Part shown: one piece after another, positions 49,926 through 63,560 of the stretch
Numbering within the stretch: the first letter of the stretch is position 1
How the letters are laid out: every line of letters begins with the position of its first letter
Assembly (NCBI GenBank): GCA_013399875.1
Contig: VXAZ01005475.1
Span: forward strand, 1,692,912-1,756,911
From: Gymnorhina tibicen
Taxonomy: Eukaryota > Chordata > Aves > Passeriformes > Artamidae
Direction: 5' to 3'
DNA: 64,000 nucleotides
Translations under genes and position numbers: made by a program
The notes under the pieces: model-generated
The model's database searches: none
Told to the model about the DNA's origin: nothing
The model's input: only the letters and a program-made list of their open reading frames with translations

Positions 49926-50715
49926 ATTTTTACAATAGATTTTGGTATGATATTTTAATGTCTTCAGTCACAAGATGAAAATTGTATACATTTCTCTTCT
50001 TTCTTTTCTATCCAGTAATAAACTACAGTGTGTATGATTTCTGGTCATTCACCACCACAGCTCATCAGATAATCTTTGAGCATACCAGTAGCTGATGAAA
50101 CAGGTACTTCACAGACAATTTCATGGCTCTATCCAACAGAAGATTTAATCTTCTTCAAACGACAAAAATCACTCAAAGAAATTTCAACACTGAAGAAAGG
50201 TGGTAGTGACTGCTGAACTGATTAAAAGAGAAAACATAAACTGATTTTTGCTGGATGTAGGTGCAGTGTTAGAATTGCCACTTATGCTGTGATGTAATGG
50301 ACTTGAGCCTTGTAGAGTGCAGTAAGGTATGCATGTGTCTTTCCTGGAAAGATTTACATTGTGTTTGTATGAATTAGCTTGATATGTGGTATAAATGTCA
50401 ATAATTTTAGGCATCATTAATGGGAAAAACTATTTTTTCAACCCTCTGTGTTAGAAGAGAGTTATATTGCATTATCATGTTTTAAGTTGCTTCAAACTTT
50501 TCTGAATATTAAAGTTTTGGGTGGAAATCATCTATGACTCCTATATGTCTCAAAAGATCTCTGAGGGAAAGAGGTTTATATGGAAAATATAGCAAAAGCA
50601 GCTCTCCCATTTCTCAGAGCAAGTGTATGAAAAGTGAGTTGTTTTGCCCATGTTACACCACCCAGAGGAATATTGCTGAGAAGCTGTTCTCTTCCTGAAG
50701 TGGTGGTTTTTGTCA

Positions 50716-50733
50716 TTTTTTTTTTTTTTTTTT
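50716..50733. repeat. Poly-T tract (T18)
   Basis: The longest homopolymer in the window. No retroposon body is recognisable next to it. Its length may be polymorphic or mis-called. Confidence 0.9.
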
Positions 50734-50776
50734 CCTAAATTGCCGTGAAGTCATGTATCTTTTTGCCATTTTCTGA

Positions 50777-50799
50777 GGGGGGGTTGTTTGGGGTGTGGG
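50777..50799 (+). other. G-quadruplex-capable motif
   Basis: A G7 run (50777-50783, divisible into two GGG tracts), then TTGTTT, GGGG (50790-50793), TGT and GGG (50797-50799). It can satisfy the four-tract rule, though with a weaker geometry than 1004-1028. Confidence 0.45.
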
Positions 50800-52450
50800 T
50801 GTAATTTTTAACAGTAGCTCAAATGTGATTATGAACCTCTGGAATCTGTTTTCGCAGTTACAATATTACAGCTGGTTGAAACTTGGCATGCCTGTTTTCA
50901 ATGAAATGCCAACGCTGAATTTTCTTTTGAATGAGGATGAAAACAAACATTAATTTGTCCACAAAACTGATTTTTGAAAACACATTATTCTAGCTTCATT
51001 GAAGCACTATTTTAAGGAAATCAAAACATTGTATTCGGTTTTTGACTCCTCTAATTGTTCCATATAATAAGAAATAACATTCTAAATGATATGTCTTTGA
51101 ATGAAGCATGGCTTTTCAGAAAGAAAAAAAATCATAGAACTCAAAATATTTTTTGTTGTTCTACTTCTATTTGTTAATCAAAATCCTTAAAAGGAATCCT
51201 TGAAATTTCAGTTTCATCAGAATGGCCATTTCCACCACTGGTTCTGAACACAACTGAATCATGTTAATGTTCAGAAAGCAATTAAAATTTCATCTTCATG
51301 CAACATTTTCCAAGCCAGGAAGCATTGACTGAATGAGACCTCGCTGTAGCTGCTTCTGTCTATGGCCAGGAGACAGAGCTCAAGAATACTTCCTGTCTTT
51401 TGGTCCTCTCTCACCTCTATCCTGTTATTTGTTCCTGGGCAGCAGGAGAGAATTTAGTTATTGTTAAGAGGATGTAAAGTAGTTCCTTGCATTTAGGGAG
51501 CTGGAAATGGAAAAGGAATATCTGAGGTTAAAGTACAGAGTAGACTAATTGTGGGTTAAAGATGAGACAACTGGTTGAGTTTGGAATGAGGGGCTGTGCT
51601 GTCAGCGGTCACCCTGGGTTTGAGCACCATCCTGTCATCAGCAAGCATTACAAATGCCACTGAGGAGGCATGCCCATCTGTAGCTCCCAAGAGAGGGCTG
51701 TTTTGGCCAACTCAGTGTGCAGTGGGGTATTGTGGATGTAGCTATTTTCTCTGCTCATGTTCTACCTTGGGGGAAGTAAGTGAGGAGCAGGTATTTCACT
51801 GTTTGCAAGGGGAGATGCATAGAATCTACACAGCAGTAAAATCTCAAACAAGTGAAGAACAAGTCTGTCCTATGTAATATGGTGTAGAATTTGTTGCCAG
51901 ACAGAATTACTTGTTTTGATTTTTTTTTTTAAATCAGTGTCCCTATGCTTGAAATTTGTAGTAGTTGTGACTGGATTGCTTCTTTTTTTGGTTGTTTTTT
52001 TTTTTTTTAATAATTTATTCCTCAGTTTTGCTGGTTTTAAGTTTGTTTTTATTTTGCCAATAATGTTGGTCATGATTCTCATTATGTTTTCTGAAATGCT
52101 TTTGGAGAATGTTTTCCAGAAAGCTTTTAAAGATGGTGTTTAACTTCTATCTCAAAATTTTCATGAGGAATGTTTGAACATGGGCAGTGTTGAATGCAAA
52201 ACTACTCTTCTTTTTCTTTTCTCAAAATGATGTTTGCATTTACCTTCCCTTTCTCCAAGTGTGGAAGGAAAAAGAGATGCATTTGCTGTTATGTAAATGT
52301 GGCTTTGTTTTGCCAAATTCATCCTTTCCTCAGAAGAAACCCACAGGAGAGTCCTAGGGAGACAGCAGCATCCCTGTGCTTGATTTAAATTTCCTGCAGT
52401 GTATGTGATGAGAGATTTATGAACATGGGCAGTGCAGTCCCACGGCCCTG

Positions 52451-52475
52451 CTTGTCTGAAGGGCCTTCGGACAAG
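52451..52475. other. Short near-perfect hairpin
   Basis: CTTGTCTGAAGG, one G, then CCTTCGGACAAG. The arms are complementary at 11 of 12 positions and the twelfth is a G:U wobble in RNA. The tight centre means the actual loop would be about 3-5 bases. The stem is too short for a microRNA precursor. Confidence 0.6.
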
Positions 52476-54655
52476 AGACTCCCTGGGTACCTGAAGGCTT
52501 TGAAGGGAAGTGACATCCACAGAAGCAACTGCCTTCCTGAGCTGCAGCCAGCCCTTTCTTTTCCTCTTCAAGTGCCACATTTTAAATACATATTCAGTTG
52601 TTTTCCAGATCCCTTGGTAAAAGCCACAGGAGCAATTCAGTGGCCGCTCCTGGAGGAATGTGAGCACTGTCAGTCACTGCATTCCATGAACTGCAAAAAC
52701 CAGGCAAATTTCTGGTTCACTTTCACACAAAGGTGATAACAATTAGAGGAAGCAGAGGTAAAAATCACAAGATGGAGAAATAAAACTTGTTGGAATGTAA
52801 TTCAAAATCCTATTTCTCATTAGCATTGAGAGACAAGATACAGCCACAAATCAGCTATCTAAATGAAACTACAAATGAAGCTGATAATAAAATTTAACAT
52901 AGCAATAAGATAAGAACTAAATACAAGATTATGCTGTCAGTGGTAGGCTGTAGATACATTTTCTGACTTGAATTCAGGTTTACAGGTAGAGGTTTTAAGG
53001 TGTTTTATACAGTGAAGCTACACAAATTTTGAGGGTTGGTTGCTGGAATAATCTCTCAGAAGTAAACCTTCAACTACACTGAGCTCTATAATCATTATAC
53101 CCTAGGCTATTTTTTAACTAAGATTTATCAGCATTTTTCAACTGGATTACAAAGTGTAAAGCTCCTAGGCATGCTTATGAACAATGCATAGTAAATATGC
53201 TGCCAAAGTGTTTTCTGCTCCCTTCTTCAAACCCTCCAACTCTTCGAGTTGAAAAATAGTTTTCTACGTGTACTATCTAATCCTTTGTTATTTAAATATA
53301 TAGTGTTTGGGGCTGTATTTTTCTATTGTTTGTGTGGGAAGTAGATTGCATTTCCATGGGATTTGAATTCAATTTGTCATTATTCTCCTACTTGGCAGCT
53401 GGTGCACATCTCTGGATGCTGGCCAGAAGGAAAGGTGGGAGAAGTGGTGTGAGCTGATAAAGAGAGATTATTGTTTGGTTTTGTGTACCAGGCAGCAACC
53501 CCTCCTTTCCATCTTCCTTATTTGTTAATGTATCTCGAGGCTGATTGCAATTTGAGACTGGTGCCTGAATTGTAAGCATTTATCATTAGTTCTTACATAC
53601 GATTAGGGTGTCTAACTCCCGTTACGTTGGTGAAGATCTAGGAAGTTCCTGAATAAGCACCCCTCGTGCCTGACACTGGGCACCCCTTGCGGCCTTCAGC
53701 TGTTAAGTCCACAGACATGTGAGTCTTCCATCAGCCCCATCTGGTATTTGTCATCCCTTGGGGACTTTAAATGATGTGAAACACCGATGGTAAGGCGAAC
53801 TGCAGTGAGCTTCAGGTCGGGACAGGCTACAGGCTCCTAGAGAGTGATTTGACTTTCCCTGAAGTAGACACTTTAAATCCATTGCCTTGACTAGTGACTA
53901 TACTGGGAGCTTGAATGCTTTTCAGAGACTCTTAAGTATGGATGTTTTAATCTTGGATAGATCCCAGCCAGAGCAATTACCTTGCCTCTGATAACAGCTT
54001 GGGATTTTGGCGGTCTTAGTTGTTAATTTACATTATGAGAACTTAATTTTTGTAGAACAGCAGTTTTCACTAATAATAAACCTTTAATAAGATTTTCAGT
54101 TTTAGTGCTGGCCTTCTTTGTTATTAACTACATAATGTTGCTAGAAAACCTATATATAGATATGAATACCTAGCTGGAGAATACTTAGTTCAGTAATGGT
54201 TTGAGCTGAAAGTGGCTTGCTGGGAATAATTTGTACACAGGCATGCATATAGTCTCCCTGTGCACATGTGCACTAAGAACAGGTTTCTTGTATCATCTGA
54301 TTCAATTTCAAATTATCCTAACAGCGTTTAACATAATTTTACAGTTTCCACAGAACAAGTTACATCAAAAACTATTTATTGATGACTTTTTATTTGGTCT
54401 TGGTTAAAATAGTGCATGGAACAGTAGAACTCCATCCAGGAGTAGCCTGCCTCTTAATCACCCTGACTTCTGAACAACAGGGCATAACACTGGTAGTTTC
54501 CTAGGCTGCATATCACATATTGCCTGAATTGTTGTCAATGTAGCTCCTATTTTATTTCAACAGTAATGTTGTTAAAAAAAATCATAGAAAAACCAATAAA
54601 AATCCCAATAGAATAATGAATATGTAAATCACTTTACTTCCTGTTTGTATTATTC

Positions 54656-54942
54656 TAATTACAGAATCATTTAGGTTCAAAAAGACCCCCAAATCATTGA
54701 GTCCAGCCTTTGACCAATCACTGCTTTGTCAACTGAACATAGCACTAAGTGTTATGTCCAGTTGTTTCTTGATGGACACCTCCCTGGGCAGTCCGTTCCA
54801 ATGTTTGACAACCCTTTCTGTGAAGAAATTCTTCCTGATGTCCAACCTGAACCTTCCCTGGTGCAGTTTGAGGTTGTGTCTTGTTGTCCTGTTGCTGGTT
54901 GCCTAGGAGAAGAGTCTGACTCCCACCTTGCTACAACCAATA
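54656..54942 (-). mobile_element. CR1 LINE 3' fragment, reverse orientation
   Basis: The reverse strand carries the last ~280 bp of a CR1, with its 3' end at the low-coordinate side (AGAATCATTTAGGTT near 54663) and typical blocks at about 54810-54840 (CTGTGAAGAAATTCTTCCTG) and 54900-54935. It is 5'-truncated, as is normal for CR1, and retains its 3' terminus. Confidence 0.92.
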
Positions 54943-57900
54943 ACATTGCTTTTTTGACTGTGTTTTATAGAAAGGCTATGGGTAAATTGTCAGTCATGGA
55001 ATCTGACAAAAACATTGCCATTTAAAACTGTAACAACAGAATCTGCTAATTCAGGGTGCTGTCTGTATGTTTCCTATCAAATAACTGAAATCAGGTTTGT
55101 GAGGAGGGGTAGGAGAAAAATGTCATGCAGATGCAATTAAACCTCCAGCCCTAACAAAGGGGTCTTGAATTTTTCCCTATATGTTAGTAATGCAGGCTGA
55201 AACATTTTTGCTAATGACTAGCAAAGGTAGAGGGAAGAATTAAACTTGAGCAGAATACTAAGGTTTCCTTTAGATATTTTTAAAACTTGATTTTGAAAGA
55301 AGCACAAAATAATTAGGAGAATGGGTAGAAAAACTAATTCTTCAGTGATGAAGTTGAGTGAGATATTTAAGCATGAGCTCACCTTTAAACATTCAATATA
55401 TTTTTGGGCTACATCCAACAAGAAAGCATGTAATTTCCTTCTGTCTAAACTAAGAACTTAAAATTTCAGATTGCTTGCTCAGTTACCATCTGTCCTGGAG
55501 GGAATGAAATTTTATTTGCAGAAAACTTCAGTGTTTTCTGTGGGCTTCAAATATTTCTTATGAAAATGCGATAATTTACTGACAGAATAATGGTATGAAT
55601 TTTAACTTGATTTTGCCTTTTCAGATTTTAATGTTATTTAGCTTTGGAAGCTCCTGCCCAATGCGAAGGGCATTTCTGAATCCTCTTGGGGCCTGACTTC
55701 CCCGTTGCACTGAATGGGAGAGTTCAGGTTTTTAAATTAAGGTTTATGGTTTAGACTGTACAGCTATCTGCTACTAAGCTGACCCTTCCTTCGCCAGAGT
55801 GTAAGCTGATGTGGTGCATAAGTCACTGGAATGTCAATTTGGGTTTGCAGATAAAGTTTCTAATTCGTTTTCCAATGTTTGAAATAATTACATATAATGT
55901 AGCTTAATCTTTTTAGACTTGGTGCAGTAAATGCTTTCTTTACATTTAGGTGATTTTTTTTTTATCTTTCAGGGTGAAATTTATGGTTTTGTATAAGGAT
56001 ACAAGGCAAAGGATGATCAAGAAGTAAAGATTGATAGTGGAAAACTAATCTGGTGTGTTGCTCAGAAAAATGCAGAACTATTTCCTTTATGGAACATTTC
56101 CCATTACCGTGCCAGTGATAAATACAGCAAGTAGGAAGGTAACAGTTCCAGCAACCTGGGTCATTCATTTAGCTTCTGCACATTGATCCCACTGAACTTG
56201 AATAGGTATTTCTGGGCTTTCTCAGGTTGAACATGCACAAGGTGCTGTCTCCAGCTGCAGATACCCAAGCAAGAGTTGGTTCAGGTTGTGGCTGAGGTCA
56301 CTGTGGTGCAGCTGGTTTGCAGAAACCTGTGACATGCAACTCGTGTGCTTAGCTGATAGCACAGGACAGCTGTACTTGGTTTAACCGTGTTTCCTTGTGG
56401 GCTAAATGAAGTTGAGTCTTTAGCCCACACCAAATGCTGTGCAGAGGTAGTTGTTGGTCTCTTGAGCATCAACTAGTAATCTGCAGTAACTTGCTTTGTA
56501 AATTTCCCTGTTTTGAACCCTCTTTGTAGAACTTGAGAACATGTGACCAGCACTTGCTTCTTCAAACTTGTAACTAGCTTGAGAAGAGGGTCTAGGAAAT
56601 AGAGTGCTGACAGGGCATCTCCTTAGGATCACTCAGTGAGGAAAGCAAACAGATGTGTTCCTTGCCAAAAGTTCAGCACTTCTCGTTTTAGAAAGTACTA
56701 GTTCTTAATTCCATCCTCACCTCTCTGAAGGGCTCTTTAGAAGCTGGGCCAGATCTTCTCCCTAGAACTTTATTTTTGAAAGTCTGGTTTCTGCAGATTG
56801 CTCTCCTCTTTCCTGTAGCTGACTATTCTTGCCTTTTCTGTTTCTTGTCAAATCTTTCTCACATCTGTCTTTTTTTGAGTCTCTGCTGTGTGATTTTTCT
56901 AATTTGTTTTTAATCATATAATTATTTAAACTTATGTTTTCCTTGTTTTTCTTCTCCACGATTCAGTACATACACGTGTGGGTCTGCTTTGGAGAAATAT
57001 CTATTTCTTCAAATTTTTGTTAACTTGCTATTCCCACAAGGAAGGTGGCCATCCTATATTTTACCAGGACATGGTTTTAAATTGCTTCTGTTCATACAGG
57101 TCCTGAGTAAAGTTTGTCATCGGACAAACATGGCCATTCTCCCCTTGATTGCTGCTGAGGGCAGCTTTGTTGGAGCAGGCATACTGTTCAGTGTTGAGCC
57201 TTAAACACTGAAGGGTTGGGATGCTCTGGGAATCACATTTTTCATGCATGTTTCATAGCTAAGGCTGCAACTGGAAGCGTTGTCTAGCTGCACTACAAAT
57301 ATTAGAGTAACTAAATGACTCTGCAATATGATACTGTGTAAGATGAATACAGTGTCCATATCCTATCACATATTTAGTGTTTCATATGATGCCCTGACTG
57401 ATGCCAACGATGGTCAATTATGGATGATGATGAACTACTGATGTCAGTGAAACAATATTTTCATTGCTTTTATACAGATTTCACGTGCAGTCTTTTAATC
57501 TCTTCAAGATATATTGCCTCAGAGAAAATAGTTGCCCAGCTTATTTTTAGAGTCTGGTTTATGCCTGGCCAATTCATAAATACAAAACCTCTCCCTCACA
57601 CAGTTCTGCCCAAGTTCTGTTTTATTTTGCCTTTGATGTCTCAGTAAATGTTGTTTTGATTACAAAACAACCCCAAACCCTCACAAAACTCAAAAAATAA
57701 CACCAGGAAGTAAAAGAGGAAAAAAAGATTTTTCCAAAGGTGATGCAGAAAACAAGGATGCCAAAACTGCCAGCTGTACTTTGCTTATAAATCAGGTTGT
57801 CTTTATTTTCATGCTCAGCGATTATAATCAGGTTTCTGTGCTTTCTTCTCTTAGATTTGGATTCCAGGGCTACTATGACTAACTCATGCTGTACCTCCAT

Positions 57901-60900
57901 AATGGTGGAGTTAGAGAGGCAGGATGCTGCAAAGGCTGTAATTGCTCAGAAATTATTGATGTGGTGACTTTGTGCCAACAGAGTCCTTGTCACACTCCCC
58001 AGTGGTGGGGCAGGGATAGTGACCATGTGGGATACCTATTTTGCCTGCTGAGCTCCAGTGCTGAGGAGGATACTGTCCTCTGCAATACTCTACTGTGGAG
58101 CACAGCTTCATAGTCAGATCTTCTTGTCAAGCTGATACACGTTACTCAGATCCTGTTATGAATTATCAGGGCAAATAATGTCTGAGACTTCTATGAGCAG
58201 TGTTGCTTGCAAGCTATGGATTTGGACATCATGATGGAATGTACATGTCCTTCTTTATAATCCCTGATGATGAAAGACAGGCATGGTCTACAAAGATGAT
58301 ATCCAGCTTTTCATACAGCTCAGTTCTAGAAGTGTTTTGAACAAAGGCCGTTTTTTTGTGGACCACCTCTGCTGTGTGCTGGACTGCATGAACATATGAA
58401 ATCACAGGTACTTGTCTGTGTGCTGCTCCAGCTGGGGCCTGTTAATCCCATCAAATAGACTACTTCTGTGCCCCTGCCCCTAGGAGAATGTAAATCGTAA
58501 CTTTCCACTGTTCTTGGTTACGCTAGAGTTAGCCTTGTGGCCATTTTTGGGCTACCCTGCAATACAGCTGGACTTGGGAAAAGTTAGGCTTTTTCAATAC
58601 CCCTCTCTCCCAGCCAATCTTTACAGCAGGATAAAGCGAGAGCTACCTAGTTATATATAAAAATTGGAGCCCAGATGTCCCACATGAGTCACAAAGAAAA
58701 TTCTCTGAGGCATTTCACTGAAAGTACAGTCTTTACTTTCTTAGACTCCAAGAAATTTCAATCTGTGCAGAACTTATAAAACAGTATTAAAATTCAGCAT
58801 AGCATAGAATTACGTCATGTCACACATGCTCTCAAAAATAGCATCTTGTTGATGGCATTAAAGTAACAGTATTTAATTGTGCATTTTTTCACAGTTTTTC
58901 AAGATGCTTGGTGGAATTTTACATGTAATAAGAAAGCCAAATCCTTTTTCACTCTGCGTACTGAAGGAGATAGACTTCAGCCTAAGGATGGGAGAGGACA
59001 AAGCATTTCATTTTGCCCTCAAAACTTTATCTGCTCTGTTTTAATTGGCAGAGCTGTGTCCAATCTACATTTCCCTGCTTCTCTTTGAAACCCTCTGGAT
59101 AGTAGAAAGCACTTGAGGTTGTAAATATTGCCCCTCAGAGTCAGGCAGCACTTCAGCCAATATCTTCAATGGCTAAAATTATCACTTTTTAATGGGGGAT
59201 ACTGCTACAAGTACAGATTTTCTCTGGCAAGAGCCAGGTTTTACAGAGTGGGAGTTTGTTGCAACTTTAACTCTTCAAATAGCTCTAGGTCACTGGAGTA
59301 GGATCTTTCAGTAAAAAATTTCTGCCATAGAGGAGAAAACCAGTATGTTCTTTGTTCATTCCAAGCATGTTGCTCCCAGTGCAGGGCAGAAAATAGTTGA
59401 GACCAAGGCTTGGCACTGGCAGATGTATGCTAGCAGGAAATCTCCTGGAATAAGGTTTTGGCTGGTGAAGTCTGGCAGGATAAGAGCTTCTTTTTGCTAT
59501 CTCGGTGTGAAAAGATGATTTGTGCTTGGGAATATGTCCCCATGTCTTTTGCTGCATATGTAGTCACAGAGCAGGTGGCATATAGATTGTGCCATATAGA
59601 GATCCACACATGCAAATTAGCATGAACTTAAATACAGGGTGACTCAAGATGGAGCTGCAATGTACCACACACTTGGGAAATGGCATTGCTTCTTGTGGGG
59701 TTCTGATCTGCGTGCTGTTGCTCTCTCTTCCCAAACAGATATGCCCTTGTCCTTAGACTAGGGAAGCAATTTAAGCCCTCAGATTTGGTGTATTTGGATA
59801 AGATGAACTCATATTAAAAGAATTTGTTTCATGGCCCTTTCCTGGATTTGGAATACAGGCATGCTCTGAGTACTATTGGTTTGAACAATGGACAGGTTCT
59901 CCTGTTCTCTCATTAAATTACCTAATGCTTCACACATCAAAAAGTAAGGTAGTTGTAAAGAGCAGGAGACAGGCCTTTTGATCATGCATCTTGTGTTGGA
60001 TGCCATGTTTTGTTTTTGTTTATATTAGTGTTTGAGCTCGAATTATGGATACACTTTTGAAATCAATATTTCCATTTTGGTTCATAGAGCAGTATTGGAA
60101 CACTTACCTCCAGGATGAAACTAAGTGTTCCAAGCAGCAGTGTGTGTTCAGTCCATGGAGTTATTTAGAAATAGTCACCTTCCCACGCGCTATATGTGTA
60201 CCGTGGATATCATATACTCAACACCAGCTGCTTCACACTACAAATCCTGTATTGGGATTTGCTGCTTCCTAATACAGCCCTCAAGCTCTGCTGACAAGGA
60301 AGAAGGATGGGTGCTCTAACTCAGGGCACCATGGTGGGGGAATGTCTCATCCTGGAGATAATAACTTGGTTCCACTTTGGGGTCTAAACTAATAAAACAT
60401 CACTGTCCTTCTAGAGGCAGAGGACTTGCTTTGTGATCAGCAGAAGTGATAATCAGACTGGGTCTACAAAATCTGCATTCAGTACACAAACCCCAATTTG
60501 TGAAACCCATCGGATAAGGTCAGCATCTTACAGAATTACGCTTTAGCAGCTTGGAAATCTTTTTGCCCCAAAACTGCTTTATGCAAATATGTACCTATAT
60601 AGTAGTGAAATTAAATTAATAATGTTAATCATAAAAGAGAAGCACTTTTAAGACCTGTGGCTTGCACCACCTCTAATCCTCTTGTCTGCATGTTTCAGAG
60701 AAAAAGTTCAGCGTTAAATATTTGGCTGCTTGGAGCCTGCAGCATGAGAACCTGGCACAGCTTTATTCCATGCCCAGGTAGATAATAATTGGGTTTCAAG
60801 CTTGCATAGCTGTTTTTTGACTGTTTCACAAGTGCATATGACGGCTGAGCTCATCTTTCCATGCATACGCCTGATTTACCAGTGCATCATGCAAGATCAT

Positions 60901-62991
60901 GTGCATTATGTATGTCTGCTGACCTTACTCTTTCTCTCTCTTTATGTACTCTAATGAATAAATACTTCTGAAGGCAAAATGGTGATGATAACAGAGCCCT
61001 ATGTAGGGCAACTTTTATGCAGTTACAGGAAATCGTAATCCCCAATGAAGCTGCAAATTTGCACTTGTAGGTCCTTCTTTCTAGTGCCATGTTCCTTGAA
61101 CTCATCAAAAAAAAGTCAAAGGTGGATTTTCCTCTTGCCACCCTTATGAAGATCTACTGTGATGAAACCCTGTATTTCTTAATTTTTATTTTTACTATTA
61201 TTCACTTAAGCTCTTGACTTCTAAAATGCTGCGTCTGTGGATGTCCTGGCTCTGAGGGGGTTTTGCATGTATTGGAGAGGATAACAGCTTTGGACCAGTA
61301 GCTTCACAGCCCCACTCCCACAATGACCCCTGCCTGTCTTTCATTCCCCAGTGCCTCTGCTCACATATAAATCAGAGCAGAAACGTGAAAATGCTTAGAT
61401 GACTTCTGAAGACTTTTTGGCACACCCATGCGTTGCTCATACCTCCAACCATGCCTGTGAACACTGACTGTTAATCCTGGGAGCTGCTGTTGAGTTGTGC
61501 TCTCGCCCGTGTGAATCCCATATGAATGAGTGTGTGTAGCCTGCCAGGAGAGGCAGAGCAGGGGAAGAGGAGCTTGCTTGTGCTGCATGCTCCTCTTCTT
61601 GCCTTGTTACTGCTCTAATCTTTACTGCATCCAGTGGCAAACCCTTGATCCTTACTGGATTTTCTAGGTGCTCTGATATTCCTATTTCTACTACTAATGT
61701 AGAAAAACCATTGGTCAATTCAAAGCCCAACCCCTTTTTTCTACTATACAAGGATTATTCTTTACATAACTGTGCATTAATTTTTCTTTTCTGTCTGGTA
61801 ATGGATTTTTTGCAAATCATATTGTTCATTGCCACCACTGTTAAGCCCCTTATTCTGTCACCCAGTGTCATGTTACAACGTGTTTATGGCACCTTGTCTC
61901 ATCTTGTCCTTTAAGCCCTGTCCCTTGTTAATGCCACAAAATCTTGATTGCTTTGGAAACCCTGTCTATTATCATAATGAAAATATTAAACAGTAATTTC
62001 CTCCTTAGATGGCAATAGATGTAGCATTACTGGGACTCTTGAACAGCTTATCAAATAGAAAATTTATCTTAACACCTGTAGCTGAAAAGAAGTCAAATAC
62101 TTGGTGGCTGCTGTGCTAATGTTTCCACAAAGGAGAAAAAACTGAAAATGTATCCAAAACCAGTGACAATGTGTAGTATAAATATTTATATCCAACTTCA
62201 TGAATTGGTGAGGGGAAATACTATTCTGATGTATGGTTTGATACTGACATTTTTATAAAGAAGTGATTTTTATCAGCATTTTGTTGAGGAGAGAAACTAT
62301 CAAGCATGTTTCAGTTGTGGGTTTTAAGATAGAACGGTATTTCCCTCTTTCCTTCTCTGTCTTGCTCTTCTGCAAGAATTTGATTCTTTGATCAGTGCAG
62401 GAAAGGTAAATGCTGTCTGTAGTGCTGGTGGATTATTCCCAAACTAGCTGATTCTGTTAAGGAAATTATTTTAAAATGTATTATGGCCTCTGACCAGTAT
62501 TGAAATCTTTTGAAACTAGAGCCATTACTCTGCCTTTACTGGCAGACACTGATGATTCCTCAAGTTTGTGGTGTTGTTCAGGTCTAAGAAGCCATTGTGT
62601 CCAGTGAACACAGTGCAAGAGGAAAGTCTTTGGACAGGTATCTCTTCACAGTTACTCACCTGTTTGCAGACAGCTTTTCATTGTCTGCAACAGCTCTTAA
62701 CTTTAATTCTCCCATGGTATGGAGATGTACGATTTAAATACTATTATACTTTGATTCCTGTTTTCCCTGTCATGTTATAGAATAGTATTTATGGTGCTAT
62801 GGCAACAACATCTTTTATGAGTATCCTTTGCTCTGGCTGTATTTCAGTGTTTAATCACTCTATCATGAGCAATATCCTTGAAAGGGTTAGCAGGATGTGA
62901 ACATCCTGGTTCATGAAGAACATATGCAACAAGATTATTAAGCAGTTAGTCTCCATAAATCATGTTTTCTTGGTGTATTACTATATGTTTC
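54943..62991. other. Non-coding stretch
   Basis: Eight kilobases without an assignable exon, RNA gene or transposon. Composition is AT-rich with short, overlapping open frames on both strands (the largest about 100 codons at 61437-61751, -), none recognisable. I saw no distinctive structure beyond short homopolymers. Confidence 0.5.
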
Positions 62992-63560
62992 AAGCCTATT
63001 CCAATGCTTGACAGCCCTTTCCATGAAGAAATTTTTTCCTAATATCCAAACTAAACCTCCCCTTAAGGCTATGTCCTCCGGTCCTATGGCTTGTTCCTGG
63101 CAGAAGAGACCAACTCCCACCTGGCTACAAACTCCTTTCAGGTAGCTCTAGAGAGGGGTAAGGTCTCCTGCAAGCCTCCTTTCCTCCTGGCTAAACAACC
63201 CCATCTGTGCCTCACAAAAGCTGGGCTCCAGACCCTTCCCCAGCTCTGCTGCCCTTCTCTGGACACGCTCCAGCACCTCAATGTCCTTCTTGTGGTGATG
63301 GACCCTAAACTGAACACGGTACTCAAGGTGGGCCTCACCTGTGCAGAGTATGTGGGGAGGTTCACTGCCCTGGTCCTGCCGGCCACAGTGTTCCTGATAC
63401 AGGCCAGGATGCCACTGACCTTTCTGGCCATCTGGGCACACTGCTGGATCATGTTCAGCCGGCTGCCAGCCAGCATCCCCAGGTTCTTTTCCACCGGGCT
63501 GCTTTTCAACCACACTTTTGCCAGCCTGTAGCACTGTACAGAGTTGTTGTGACTCATGTT
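62992..63560 (-). mobile_element. CR1 LINE fragment (ORF2 C-terminus/3' region), reverse
   Basis: The reverse strand encodes the C-terminal part of CR1 ORF2 and then the 3' region, from about 63560 (5', typical truncation) to 62992. Blocks include a GTGTGCCCAGATGGCC-like stretch near 63430 and GACATTGAGGTGCTGGAGCG near 63266-63285. A minus-strand frame 63148-63753 is open through much of it (201 codons), though its first ~60 codons are upstream unique DNA. The terminal ~100 bp with the CR1 tail is missing at the 3' (low-coordinate) side. It is the least decayed CR1 coding piece here. Confidence 0.92.

Larger units (their letters stand above)
49926..54655. other. Non-coding stretch
   Basis: No assignable exon or transposon. 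It includes a poly-T tract and G4 motif (50716-50799), further T-runs at about 51919-51930 and 51995-52008, and a short hairpin (52451-52475). The longest non-repeat open frame in the window lies here (52161-52667, -, 168 codons) but it has no recognisable domain. Confidence 0.5.
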
